A stretch of 64,000 bases of DNA, taken from the NCBI GenBank assembly GCA_030849465.1, contig JARVLF010000016.1, positions 558,001 to 622,000 of the forward strand, written 5' to 3'. The notes beneath the pieces were generated by a model, which saw only the letters and a list, made by a program, of their open reading frames with translations, made no database searches and was not told the DNA's origin. This stretch comes from Moesziomyces globuligerus (lineage: Eukaryota; Basidiomycota; Ustilaginomycetes; Ustilaginales; Ustilaginaceae). This document shows positions 8,435 to 18,019 of this stretch, piece after piece. A program made the position numbers and the translations under genes. Each line of letters opens with the position of its first letter. The stretch's first letter is position 1.

Positions 8435-10183
8435 CTATTCTGCTCGATGCGAGGAGGTGGATTCGAGAAAGGCGTAGAGGCCAGCAGAGCCTGCGTTGGC
8501 GTTTGTGCGTGCGCCGATTACGCGCGAGCGCAGCAGCGGCTCGCTGTCGGAAGCATCCAGGCGGTCGGCTGCCCAGTCGCGCGCGGGCGCCCGGTGCGCG
8601 AAGCATTCGCTCCAGTGCCACGTCTGTGCAGGCAACGTTTGAGACGCCACATCCACCGCCTCTGCTCTCGGCTCAAAGTGCGGCTCGCCATGGCCGAGCG
8701 TAGACCGCTCGCACGCAAAGCTGACCACGCGCGCGAACTGGCCTGCGGACAAGCTCCCGTGCTCGTCGAGTTGACGCAGCACGAGCAGCCTCAGCTCCGG
8801 CGGCAGATCCAAAAACCTGGCGAACCCTGCGGGCTCGAGACCTGCCGCTTCCGGCGCTGTGGGTCCACGGCGTGCGCAGCAGCCAATCGTCCTTGCTGCC
8901 GCCAGGATGGCGACGGCGGCGCGTCTGCACCGTTGACCATCGCCGCGATTGCGCTCGAGCCGCGCCTGTTTGAGTGCCTGCCAGTTGGCCGCATGGAGCC
9001 CGGCAGCGAGCTCCGCAGCCTCCTCAAAGTCGCACGCCCATTCGTCGAGCTCGACGCCGACGGTGGCGAGATGGCGCGCGAGCTCGATCGGCACCTCGAC
9101 CGGCGGAGCCTGCAGCCGGGTCTGGCGTGCTCGCAGGTCGAGAAACGCGACGATGGGCTGGACCTCGTCGTGCGGCACGCACCTGTACCGCTTCCGAATC
9201 GCCTCGAACCGCTCGCGCTCCTCCTCCGGGTCGCGCGCGATCCAGCCGCGCTCGATGTTGCCGGCGAGCTCGAGCACTTCCAGCGACCGGTTCGGCCGTC
9301 GAAGCTGAGCGCGGAACACCGCATCGTAGAACCCGTCTTCCTGGCGCTGTGAGCGAGTCGAGGCGGGATCGGGCGAGCAGGCGGAGCCGATGAGCGCAGC
9401 GACGATGGTACGGACGCCGCGACTTCCAAGCCCATTGCCGTTGAGCAGCAGCGTCTTGAGGCTGCGACAGCGCGACGCGTCGGCAATGAAGCCAGCTACG
9501 GCCTTGGCGGCGCCGATGAGCTCCTCGTCGGAATCAGACGTGTCTGACTCGGGAAGGACGTTGGACAATTCGAGGCACTCGAGCGTCGTGCCCGCCGCGG
9601 GGATCGAGTCGAGGAGCGCTGCAAGGGCTGCAGATCCGATCGGATTCGACGAGAGACTCAACCGGCGCAGCCGCGACACGCCGAGGGCACGTGCAAGCGC
9701 AGAGAAGCCAGCGACTTCGCCGTCCAACTCGTTGGCCTTGAGGCTGAGCGTGTGCAGCGCCGGACTGCGCTCCAGCAGCACGCAGATCGGCCCGAGGCTG
9801 GCGGAGCTCAGAGCATTGCTGTCCAGCTCGACGACGCGGAATGTATTCCACTGCGGTAGAGCGGAAAGGTGCCACGATGACAGTATCGGTGTGCTTCCCG
9901 CTCCGATCGAGGGGTCGTTGTCGTTGGTGAGGATCTCGGACTCGCTTAGAGCTTGGAGGATTTTGGATGAGCCAGAGTCTCCGAGCTCTGCATGCTGCAG
10001 ACAGAGCCTGTGGTATCGTCCGGCGCTGCTGCGCATGTCGCTCAGTGCGCGTGAGGCCGATACCGGCTCGTCTTCAGCTTGGACCTGCAGCGTACCGTAT
10101 GCGAGGCGGCGGTTGTGCGATTCGTGCCGCGCTTGATCCGCGCCATCATCGGATGGCAGCGACACATCGTCCATGTCGCTCAT
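8435..10183 (-). CDS. Leucine-rich repeat protein with C-terminal F-box-like segment, 582 aa
   Basis: The start is taken at ATG 10183 (MSDMDDVSLPSDD); the frame extends upstream to 10300 only through a GTG. The first 75 residues are acidic and disordered. Residues about 110-310 contain ribonuclease-inhibitor-type repeats: FRVVELDSNALSS, LHTLSLKANELDG, LRRLSLSSNPIGS, LECLELSN and LKTLLLNGNGLGS, with another (LEVLELAGN) after an insertion. Near residues 445-480 is LPPELRLLVLRQLDEHGSLS followed by FARVVSFACER, which resembles an F-box but sits after the repeats rather than before them. No catalytic motif is seen. It may be a scaffold or ubiquitin-ligase adaptor; that is inference. It shares a 320-base divergent promoter with the S1/P1 nuclease. 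Confidence 0.7.
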   Translation of the reverse strand: MSDMDDVSLPSDDGADQARHESHNRRLAYGTLQVQAEDEPVSASRALSDMRSSAGRYHRLCLQHAELGDSGSSKILQALSESEILTNDNDPSIGAGSTPILSSWHLSALPQWNTFRVVELDSNALSSASLGPICVLLERSPALHTLSLKANELDGEVAGFSALARALGVSRLRRLSLSSNPIGSAALAALLDSIPAAGTTLECLELSNVLPESDTSDSDEELIGAAKAVAGFIADASRCRSLKTLLLNGNGLGSRGVRTIVAALIGSACSPDPASTRSQRQEDGFYDAVFRAQLRRPNRSLEVLELAGNIERGWIARDPEEERERFEAIRKRYRCVPHDEVQPIVAFLDLRARQTRLQAPPVEVPIELARHLATVGVELDEWACDFEEAAELAAGLHAANWQALKQARLERNRGDGQRCRRAAVAILAAARTIGCCARRGPTAPEAAGLEPAGFARFLDLPPELRLLVLRQLDEHGSLSAGQFARVVSFACERSTLGHGEPHFEPRAEAVDVASQTLPAQTWHWSECFAHRAPARDWAADRLDASDSEPLLRSRVIGARTNANAGSAGLYAFLESTSSHRAE

Positions 10184-10503
10184 CTCGAGCGATCCGGTCT
10201 TTATCGTCTGAGCGTATCGGCGTTGCGAGTGGCGAGCAAGGCTCGAGTGTCGAGGATGACTAGGGTTGGGTTGGTGATGAGCCTCCACATCTGCATGCAC
10301 CGGCGCGCGTCGGGCACTCCGACGCGCCGATAACCGCTGTCAGGCACTGCGCCTGTGGCCAACGCTCAGCCGGCGTTGAACACCTGACTGGACCCTGATC
10401 CGGCCCTATCGGAGCGGGCGCCACTCGACTCCTATGCTCCAGCCGGACTCAGCCACCCGGTAGAGACACGGTCACCACCATCCATACCTCGAGGTCGTCC
10501 GTA
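10184..10503. other. Divergent promoter region (LRR protein / S1-P1 nuclease)
   Basis: 320 bases between two start codons. No clear TATA box or gene is seen; it presumably serves both genes. Confidence 0.4.
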
Positions 10504-11745
10504 ATGAGGTGCTCTTCCGTCCTACTTGCGCTTCTGAGCCTGCTGCCTTGCAGCTGGGCATGGGGCGTCACGGGCCACCAGATCGTCGCGACGATTGCAC
10601 AGACACAACTCCATCCGGCCGTGCGCGAGCAGCTGTGCTCGATCCTACCCAACTACACGCAATACCCGTCCCACTGGCCCTCCTCTGCGCCGGGACAAGC
10701 ACACACGCACTGCCATCTCGCGGTGCTCGCTGGATGGCCCGATACGGTGCGATACCGCTACCCGTGGAGCGGCTCGCTGCACTACGTCAATCCGGTCGAC
10801 GACCATCCACCCTCGCAGTGCTTCTACGGCGAGACCGGCTGGAGTTCGGCGGACAACGTGCTGAGTGCGCTGGTCAACTACACCTCGCGCGTGGTGACCG
10901 AGAGCGGATGGGAGCGCGACATGGCGCTGCGCTTCGTCGTGCATCTGTTCGGCGATGCGCACCAGCCGCTCCACCTCACCGGACGTGCGCGCGGCGGCAA
11001 CGATGTCTGGGTGCACTTTGAGGGCAGGAAGGCAAGACTGCATACGGTGTGGGATACATTGCTGATCGATAAGCAGATCCGAGAGCTGGCCAACTACACC
11101 TCGCCGCTGGCGTCGGCGAGGATCGAAAGCGCACTGGTCGGCGCTCGGTACGACCCGCTGGTGAGGTACATCCTCAAGGAGGGACTCGGCCAGCCGGCTG
11201 CTCGCGGTGCGGTGGAGAGCGCTTGGTGGAGCGAGGAGTGGCAAGGGTGGGCGACGTGCGAGGCCAAGCAGAGGCGACAAGGAAGCGACGTGTGGGAGCA
11301 AGAGGGACAGATGGTGCTTCAGGGCCAGACGGAAGATCCGGGCCTGGTCGACGATACCGATCTGCCGATTTGCCCCTACGAGTGGACAAAGCCGATGCAC
11401 CCGCTCGTGTGCGAGTACGCTTTCGCAGACCCCGTGCCGGAGTGGGAGCCTAGCCCGCCAGCACAGCAAGGCAGACCGCCCCATCCGGCGCCCGAACCCG
11501 AACTCGACGTCCCTGAATACGTCGGCCGCATCGAACGGTACGTCTCGCCCTCCCACTCAGACCGATACTTGATCTCCCCTCGAATAGCTCCACTGACCTC
11601 CTTTGCCTTTGCCTGCTCTTTCGGTCGCCATTCGCTACGCAACAGCGACAAGGTCATTCACAAGCAGCTTGCCAAGGCGGGCATTCGGCTCGCTGCGGTA
11701 CTCAACACGCTACTCCTGCCAATGGAACAAGACAACGACGCCTGA
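10504..11745 (+). CDS. Secreted S1/P1-type zinc nuclease, 377 aa
   Basis: Exons 10504-11537 and 11646-11745. A signal peptide (residues 1-19, ending CSWA) leaves Trp20 as mature N-terminus, which in P1 nuclease is itself a zinc ligand. The expected ligands are all visible: W20, H25, D80, H93, H147, D151, H157, H180 and D184, with the HxxxD spacing of the family (HLFGDAHQPLH and HTVWD). These enzymes cut single-stranded DNA and RNA and remove 3'-phosphates outside the cell or in the vacuole. The intron (gtacgt...aacag, 108 bases) is a multiple of three with no in-frame stop, so an unspliced reading also stays open. The spliced form restores DKVIHKQLAKAGIRLA, typical of the family C-terminus. 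N-glycosylation sequons include NYT at 50, 125 and in ANYTS. Confidence 0.85.
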   Translation: MRCSSVLLALLSLLPCSWAWGVTGHQIVATIAQTQLHPAVREQLCSILPNYTQYPSHWPSSAPGQAHTHCHLAVLAGWPDTVRYRYPWSGSLHYVNPVDDHPPSQCFYGETGWSSADNVLSALVNYTSRVVTESGWERDMALRFVVHLFGDAHQPLHLTGRARGGNDVWVHFEGRKARLHTVWDTLLIDKQIRELANYTSPLASARIESALVGARYDPLVRYILKEGLGQPAARGAVESAWWSEEWQGWATCEAKQRRQGSDVWEQEGQMVLQGQTEDPGLVDDTDLPICPYEWTKPMHPLVCEYAFADPVPEWEPSPPAQQGRPPHPAPEPELDVPEYVGRIERYVSPSHSDRYLISPRIAPLTSFAFACSFGRHSLRNSDKVIHKQLAKAGIRLAAVLNTLLLPMEQDNDA

Positions 11746-11832
11746 GCGACGCGGGCATTTGGTAACAAGAGGTTCGTGCGTCCTATAGGCAATTCCACAT
11801 TGTTCGTATTGTTCCTGTCTTGGGGCTGGGGT

Positions 11833-13548
11833 TCAGGTCTGGACTGCGTTGGTGGAAGTGGTATCCGCATCGACGCGCAAGGCGGCGAACGCTTTGGAGG
11901 GCGAGGAAGCGGCCGAGGCGTTGGTGGATGCGTCGGCCCCCGGCTGGGTTGTGCCCGAGGCGCTGTTGGCGATGTGTGCCTCTGCGCGTTCGACGACGTG
12001 GAAGAACATGTCCCACATTCGTGGGCAATCGAGGTTCTCGAGCACCTCTACGTTCCTCCCGCCACGACCCCAACCGTGATGCTCGACCCGGTCGCCCCAG
12101 AAGTCGACCACCGTCGCACCGCAGGCCAGACCGTCGCTGCACTCGACGTCCACGCGGTAGCGCTTGGGCGGCATCCCCTCCGCCGCCGTCGCTTCCGTCG
12201 AGCTGAGTTGCGAGTCGGACAGATCGCTCGCATCTCCACCTTCCACCGTGCCCTCAAGACCGAGCGAGTTGCTGTCCGTAACGACACGCGGGCGACTGGG
12301 CTTGCCTCCCGCCGCCACCACCGCCCGGGCCTCCTTGTTGCTGTGCGGATCAGCGTCGAACATGGCCACGTGCGGCACGTCGCCGGGCGACGGCACACGG
12401 CGGTGGAAGAGCGTCGGATCGATGATGTAGGCGATGGCCAGCATGTCGTGCACGGGCGGACCGCGCGTGAATCCAAACTCGGACGCATACGTCTTGGCGA
12501 AGAATGTGAGCGTCGAGCTGAGCATCCTCTTCAAGTCGCTCGGTCCGGCCTGCGACTGCGTGGGCGTGGCCAGCTCCGACGTAGGCGCCACGGGTGAGGC
12601 GACGGGCGAGAGCGAGGGCGAGATGGGACTCAGCGCGGCCCTCGAGTGCCGGCGCGACGAGGGCGAGCGCACGCGGCCGCTCAAGAGGCGGTCGTGCAGC
12701 TCGGCGGTGAAGATGGCCTGATGCGTCACGTTGAGGCCGGCCATGACGACCTTGATGTCGGTGTTGAAGACGATCGAGGCGGCTTCGGGGTCGTTGAGGA
12801 TGTTGAACTCGGCGAGCGGGCCGCGGTTGCCGCGTACGCCCGCGGCGCCGCCCATGAGAACGATCTGCTCGATGCCGCGCACGAGATGCGGATAGCAGCG
12901 GATGAAGAGAGCCACGTTGGTCATGGGACCCGTGACGGCAAGGTGGATGCCGGGCTTGCCAGCGTTGAGACGCTCGGTGAGCAGGGTGGAGAGCGCGTAG
13001 AGAAAGAGCGAGGGCTCGGGGCCCGTGGTGGGCGAGCTGGTGCGCGGATGGGCGGGCTGCAGCCAGGGCTGGCAGAGCGGCGAGGAGAGCGAGGGAAGGC
13101 CCTGAACACCGCCAAGGCCACCTTGGCCGTGGATGCCGACGTCCACCTTGACCTCCTTGACAAGCGGACAGTCGGAACCGCGGATGACGGGGATGGACGG
13201 GTCGGCCCGGTAGAGCGCCATGAGGCGGACAGCGTTGAGAAAGGTGTCCTTGCCGCCGGCGTTGCCAGCGACGGTGGAGACGCCGAGCAATTCGAGACTG
13301 GGGTGGTGGACAGCCATGAGTAAAGCCATGGCGTCGTCATGACCCGGGTCGCAATCGAGCCATATCGACTTGACCGTAGCGGGATCGGCAGCCAACGTGG
13401 CCGAGGACGATTGCGGAGGTGCCTCGGAATGGGTCCTCGCTCTGGGTTGGAAGGCGGACGACTGTCCGGGCTGCACGAATTGGCTGAGTCGGCGCAGCAG
13501 AGAGGGATTGGATCCCGGGGAAGAGGATGAAGACGACTCCCTCCTCAT
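11833..13548 (-). CDS. URH1: Inosine/uridine-preferring nucleoside hydrolase, 571 aa
   Basis: Start at ATG 13548 (MRRESSSSSS). The frame runs on to 14217, but that would overlap the divergent zinc-finger gene and is low-complexity. The N-terminal 58 residues are Ser-rich. Residues 62-75 carry the calcium and ribose binding signature LDCDPGHDDA (D65, D67, D71, D72). Next come GVSTVAGNAGG, the LAVTGPMTNVA region, LMGGAAGVRGN and a final VECSDGLACGATVVDF block that matches the end of the fold. The protein is much longer than bacterial and yeast forms (about 310-340 aa) because of Ser/Pro-rich insertions after the LPSL segment and around residues 340-400. It would hydrolyse uridine or other ribonucleosides to base and ribose. 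Its stop is 87 bases from that of the S1/P1 nuclease. Confidence 0.82.
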   Translation of the reverse strand: MRRESSSSSSPGSNPSLLRRLSQFVQPGQSSAFQPRARTHSEAPPQSSSATLAADPATVKSIWLDCDPGHDDAMALLMAVHHPSLELLGVSTVAGNAGGKDTFLNAVRLMALYRADPSIPVIRGSDCPLVKEVKVDVGIHGQGGLGGVQGLPSLSSPLCQPWLQPAHPRTSSPTTGPEPSLFLYALSTLLTERLNAGKPGIHLAVTGPMTNVALFIRCYPHLVRGIEQIVLMGGAAGVRGNRGPLAEFNILNDPEAASIVFNTDIKVVMAGLNVTHQAIFTAELHDRLLSGRVRSPSSRRHSRAALSPISPSLSPVASPVAPTSELATPTQSQAGPSDLKRMLSSTLTFFAKTYASEFGFTRGPPVHDMLAIAYIIDPTLFHRRVPSPGDVPHVAMFDADPHSNKEARAVVAAGGKPSRPRVVTDSNSLGLEGTVEGGDASDLSDSQLSSTEATAAEGMPPKRYRVDVECSDGLACGATVVDFWGDRVEHHGWGRGGRNVEVLENLDCPRMWDMFFHVVERAEAHIANSASGTTQPGADASTNASAASSPSKAFAALRVDADTTSTNAVQT

Positions 13549-14050
13549 TTTGGCGGATGGTGAGAGAAGGCGGACGTGGTGGGAAGAATGCAAGGGGACG
13601 GAGAGGGGTGATGGTGGGGTAGTGCCAATCGCAGCCGTTGCGCGGCAAGACGGAGGATTGTCGCTGCGGACGCGGGATGCTGATGCGAAGGCTGATGCGA
13701 TCTGATGCGGACGTTGTCGGGCGTCGTGGATCGGTTGCCGTAGCTGCAGCTGTCTGATTCTACGGCACCTTCTTCCGGTCACGTCGTGCGCACGGCAGAG
13801 CGAGGTGCCGTGTGCCCGTGTTCTCTGGCCAGGGTCCAGCGACTGTCCGTCGGTCGCCTTCCGACGTGCCAAAGTCGGCCGTTCCGCGAGATGGCTTGCA
13901 TTTCGCCTTTCGTCGCGCGCATTTCCGGCCGTGCCGAAACCAACCACTGCAGCTCCTTTCGCCTCCACATTCTCTGCCGCCGAAAAAAAGGGTCGCGAAC
14001 ACCTCGACATTGCTCGCCTGCTACGTTGCTGCATCGACACGACAGCAAGC
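13549..14050. other. Divergent promoter region (nucleoside hydrolase / zinc-finger splicing factor)
   Basis: 502 bases with open but low-complexity frames on both strands. I take it as promoter and leader sequence. Confidence 0.4.
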
Positions 14051-14902
14051 ATGGCGGACGTGTGGATCTCTCGCAAGAAGTGGACGTGCAAGTACTGCGA
14101 CGTTACCATCAACGATGATCTGCCGTCTCGGCGACACCACGAGTCCGGTGTGAGGCACAAGCAGAACGTCCAGAAGGCGCTCCAGGATCTGTATCGCAAG
14201 AGCGAGCAAGACCGCAAGGACGCTCAAGATACCAAGAAGCAGATCGAGCAGATCGAAGCGCTCGCAGCAGCGAGCTATGCCAAGGATCAGGCGGGATTGC
14301 CATCAGCAGCAACTCATGCAATTGCATCGACCAGCACAGCCTCATCGACTGCGGCTTCTTCTTCCCTACTGGCTGCTGCGAAGGCAGCCAAGCCGACCGT
14401 TCGCCGTCCGAATGGCCCGAATGAACCTTCGACTGTAGAAGCTCGAGAGCCTGCGGCGCAGGCAGGCGCATGGGAGCAAGTCGATCAGCCTCGACCTACG
14501 CATGCATTCTCGTCGGAAACCGATGCGCGAGCACCAGCACCGACAGAAAGGGATCAGGCCAAAGCATTCCGAGTCAGAGAAAAGGTGGCGCAGCTGGACG
14601 ATAGCGACAGTGATGGTGGTGGAACGGCGTCCACTATCCGGGTAAAGAAACAGCCACGGACCGAGGTCGCAGCTGTGCTCAAGAGCGAAAGTGATGCGGC
14701 GGTAGCGGACAACGCAGGAGAAGCATCGGCTCCTGGCTCTTCGGCTCAGTCGAGCGTCAAGAAGGAAGAAGCGAGCGAAGGCGACCAGATGCGATCAGAA
14801 GCGAGAGACGGGGATGACACTGGAAGTAGCGGCGGTGGCATGTTCAAGAAGCGGCGCGCCGGTGCTGGTGCCGGTGCCAAGAGAGTCAGAGCAGTCATTT
14901 GA
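14051..14902 (+). CDS. U1-type (matrin-like) C2H2 zinc-finger protein, WBP4/FBP21-like, 283 aa
   Basis: ATG at 14051 gives MADVWISRKKWTCKYCDVTI, where U1-type zinc-finger splicing proteins usually start; upstream in-frame codons lie in promoter sequence. The finger is CKYC (residues 13-16) with HHESGVRHK (about 29-37). A charged helix (about 40-75) follows, then an Ala/Ser-rich disordered middle. The C-terminus ends MFKKRR...AKRVRAVI, as seen in WBP4-type proteins. Human WBP4/FBP21 is a spliceosomal B-complex factor with two WW domains; I find no WW domain here. Nuclear RNA-processing function is inferred from the finger and both termini. No intron. Confidence 0.7.
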   Translation: MADVWISRKKWTCKYCDVTINDDLPSRRHHESGVRHKQNVQKALQDLYRKSEQDRKDAQDTKKQIEQIEALAAASYAKDQAGLPSAATHAIASTSTASSTAASSSLLAAAKAAKPTVRRPNGPNEPSTVEAREPAAQAGAWEQVDQPRPTHAFSSETDARAPAPTERDQAKAFRVREKVAQLDDSDSDGGGTASTIRVKKQPRTEVAAVLKSESDAAVADNAGEASAPGSSAQSSVKKEEASEGDQMRSEARDGDDTGSSGGGMFKKRRAGAGAGAKRVRAVI

Positions 14903-15068
14903 ATGCAAGAGGATGGGCCTACTGTAGCGTTGTGTGTCGTCCAGTCGCACAGAGCAAGCCAAGCTCGGTGGAAGAGCTCCAGATCGCGCGAGATCGGAAC
15001 GAAATCGGGTGAGATGCATCGGGTCGCTACTGGAAGTCTAAATTTGGGCGGGATGGCACTCGTTGCTT

Positions 15069-15076
15069 CCACGTCA
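15069..15076. promoter_or_regulatory. UPRE/CRE-like element CCACGTCA (reverse TGACGTGG)
   Basis: TGACGTGG is the core bound by XBP1/ATF6-type bZIP factors in animals and resembles fungal UPR elements. It lies about 880 bases upstream of the BiP start. A single 8-mer can occur by chance, so this is a suggestion only. Confidence 0.25.
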
Positions 15077-15702
15077 CGGCTAGCGCAACGCCGTCGTGCA
15101 CAGGCGCCCTCAGCTCGCTCACTGGCAGGCCTCGGACTGGCGTGTCCAGGCACGTCGAGCTTCTTCTCTGTGCGCGCCGCTATCGAACCGTAGCGCATCG
15201 ACTCGGCCTGGTCTTGGTCATGGAGACAAAGGGCTCGACTTGTCGTGACAGCGACCGAGACGATGTGGGTGAAAGCGCCCTCTTTCGCCAACGATGCGGA
15301 GAAAGGGGAGGCGCGGGGCTGCGGCAGCCTTGATAGACGCACTGCTGAGCTGGCGCTCGCAAAGAAGGCCGAAGAAATTCCAGAGACACGTCTCAAGTGG
15401 CCCAGTGCACAGACCGACACGCTAAGCGATGAGCTGGAAACCCGCCCACTTTATTGGCCGAGAAGATCCAGAGAGACACACACTCCCTCTTCAGCCCCGC
15501 GCGCCCTGGCCAGCACAGCAGAGCAGAGCCAGACCGGCTGCCTGTCCACGTCGACACGAGCCGGCAATCCGAAGCTTCCAGCTCACCTGGCATTCGCATC
15601 GGCTCGGCCGCACACACACGTACAACACCTCGGTCCGCCGTCGCTTCTCCTCTCGCCACACCATCACCCCCTCTCCCCTCAAGATAAATACTACCGGGTC
15701 TC

Positions 15703-15934
15703 GTAAGTAGTCTTGTTCTCCCGTGCCCACATTCACCCTGCAACTCTCCGCTCAGCATCGCTGCCTCGCCAGCCTTGCCACACCCCTGCCTCTATACCCC
15801 GCGCCTTGGCTCTCTCGCCATCGCCACCCGCTGCTGCGGCCACTTCGTCGCTCCAGTATTCTCCAAGGCCTCCCGCATTGCATCCGCACACTGCCCCGTA
15901 GCATCTCGCTAATCATCTGTCTCGTCACCCACAG
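15703..15934 (+). other. Probable 5' UTR intron of the BiP gene
   Basis: A GTAAGT donor at 15703, a CTAAT branch-like site near 15909 and a CCCACAG acceptor ending at 15934 define a 232-base leader intron whose end lies 18 bases before the ATG. The upstream exon would be the CT-rich leader. Seen from splice consensus only. Confidence 0.5.
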
Positions 15935-15952
15935 TCGGAAGTACAAGTCACA

Positions 15953-16553
15953 ATGGTCCTCGCCAGCCGCACAACCGCGGTGGCACAGCGCCGCAGGGCG
16001 GCTCGTGCCACCGGCGTCTCCCGACCCGCCTTCATGACCATCATCATGGCCATCCTCGCTCTCCTCACTTTCTCCGCCTTCATGGCTCCCGGCCCCTCCG
16101 CCGGCATGGGCGTCGCCGCTGCCACTGACAAGCGCAGCGAATACGGAACGGTCATCGGTATTGATCTCGGAACCACCTATTCGTGCGTCGGTGCTCAGGT
16201 CAACGGCCGCGTCGAGATCATCACCAACGACCAGGGCAACCGAATCACTCCTTCCTACGTCGCCTTCACTCCCGAGCGTCTCGTCGGTGACGCCGCCAAG
16301 AACCAGGCCGCACAGAACCCCGAGAACACCATCTTTGACGCAAAGCGTCTCATCGGCCGCAAGTGGGGCGAGTCCGACCTCAAGAAGGACGCTAAGCACC
16401 TCCCCTTCAAGCTCGTCGAGAAGAACGGCAAGGCCGCCATCCAGGTCACCGTCAACGGCGACAAGAAGACCTTCACCCCCGAGGAGGTCTCCGCCATGGT
16501 CCTCCAGAAGATGAAGGAGACCGCAGAGGCCTACCTCGGCCACAAGGTCACCC

Positions 16554-16588
<35 letters not shown>

Positions 16589-18019
16589 GCCCAGCGTCAG
16601 GCCACCAAGGACGCCGGTACCATCGCCGGTCTCAACGTCCTCCGCATCGTCAACGAGCCCACCGCCGCCGCCATCGCCTACGGCCTCGACAAGAAGGACG
16701 GCGAGTCCCAGATCATCGTCTACGACCTCGGTGGAGGCACCTTCGATGTCTCGCTCCTCTCGATCGACTCGGGCGTCTTCGAGGTGCTCGCCACCGCCGG
16801 TGACACCCACCTCGGTGGTGAGGACTTTGACAACCGCGTCTCGGACTACGTCCTCAAGCAGTTCAAGAAGAAGACCGGCCTCGACGCCTCGAGCAACAAG
16901 CGCTCCGTCGGTAAGCTGAAGCGCGAGGTCGAGCGTGCCAAGCGCACCCTCTCCAGCCAGATGTCCACCAAGATCGAGATCGACGGCTTCTTTGACGGCA
17001 ACGACCTCGACGAGACCCTCACCCGCGCCAAGTTCGAGGAGCTCAACATGGACCTCTTCCGCAAGACCATGAAGCCCGTCGAGCAGGTCCTCAAGGACGC
17101 CGGTGTCAAGAAGGACGAGATCGACGACGTCGTCCTCGTCGGTGGCTCCACCCGTATCCCCAAGGTCCAGGCCATGCTCAAGGAGTACTTCGGACGCGAG
17201 CCCTCCAAGGGCATCAACCCCGACGAGGCCGTTGCCTGGGGTGCCGCCGTCCAGGGTGGTGTGCTTGCCGGTGACGAGTCGCTCGGCGATGTCGTCCTGA
17301 TCGACGTCAACCCGCTCACCCTCGGTATCGAGACCAACGGCGGTGTCATGACCAAGCTCATCCCCCGTAACACCGTCGTCCCCACCAAGAAGTCGCAGAT
17401 CTTCTCCACCGCCGCCGACAACCAGAACACCGTGCTCATCCAGGTCTTTGAGGGCGAGCGCTCCATGACCAAGGACAACAACCTCCTCGGCAAGTTCGAG
17501 CTCACCGGCATCCCGCCCGCTCCTCGCGGCACGCCTCAGATCGAGGTGACCTTCGAGCTCGACGCCAACGGAATCATGAAGGTCGCCGCTGCCGACAAGG
17601 GCACCGGCAAGTCCGAGTCGATCACCATCAGCAACGACAAGGGCCGTCTGACGCCCGAGGAGATCGAGCGCATGGTCGCCGAGGCCGAGGAGTTCGCCGA
17701 GCAGGACGAGGCGGTGCGCAAGCGCATCGAGGCGCTCAACAACCTCCAGAACTTTATCGCCTCGCTCCGCAGCCAGATCGCCGACAAGGAGGGTCTCGGC
17801 GGCAAGCTCGACAAGGAGGACAAGGACACGATCAAGCAGAGCCTCAAGGACGCCGAGGCTTGGCTCGACGAGAACAGCCAGACCGCCGAGGGCTCCGACA
17901 TCGAGGAGCAGCTCTCGGAGCTCCAGGCTGCCGTCGCTCCCATCACCGCCAAGATCTACCAGGGCGGCGCGGGCGCTGGCGACGACGAGCCCCTCAACTA
18001 CGGCCACGACGAGCTCTGA
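15953..18019 (+). CDS. KAR2: ER Hsp70 chaperone BiP/Kar2, 688 aa
   Basis: Intronless coding region. Residues about 29-45 form a hydrophobic ER signal core ([16 protein letters not shown]), preceded by an unusually long, Arg/Ala-rich 28-residue N-region; Met28 is a possible alternative start. The ATPase domain has the Hsp70 signatures [27 protein letters not shown] and [13 protein letters not shown]. The substrate domain carries NPLTLGIET, and a helical lid follows. The protein ends HDEL, the fungal ER retrieval signal, which identifies it as the ER member. It folds translocated proteins, drives translocation and holds Ire1 inactive. A 781-residue antisense frame covers the gene and is a known type of Hsp70 artefact. 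Confidence 0.97.

Larger units (their letters stand above)
14903..15952. other. BiP promoter and leader region
   Basis: 1,050 bases without a supported gene. It includes a CCACGTCA element, strongly pyrimidine-rich sequence from about 15,640, and a probable leader intron (listed separately). Confidence 0.5.

Noticed and set aside
10184..10300. Extended N-terminus of the LRR protein
   Set aside because: It starts only with GTG; ATG at 10183 is the first proper start.
15224..15232. Pheromone response element-like ACAAAGGGC upstream of BiP
   Set aside because: Last base differs from the smut consensus ACAAAGGGA and BiP is not expected to be a target.
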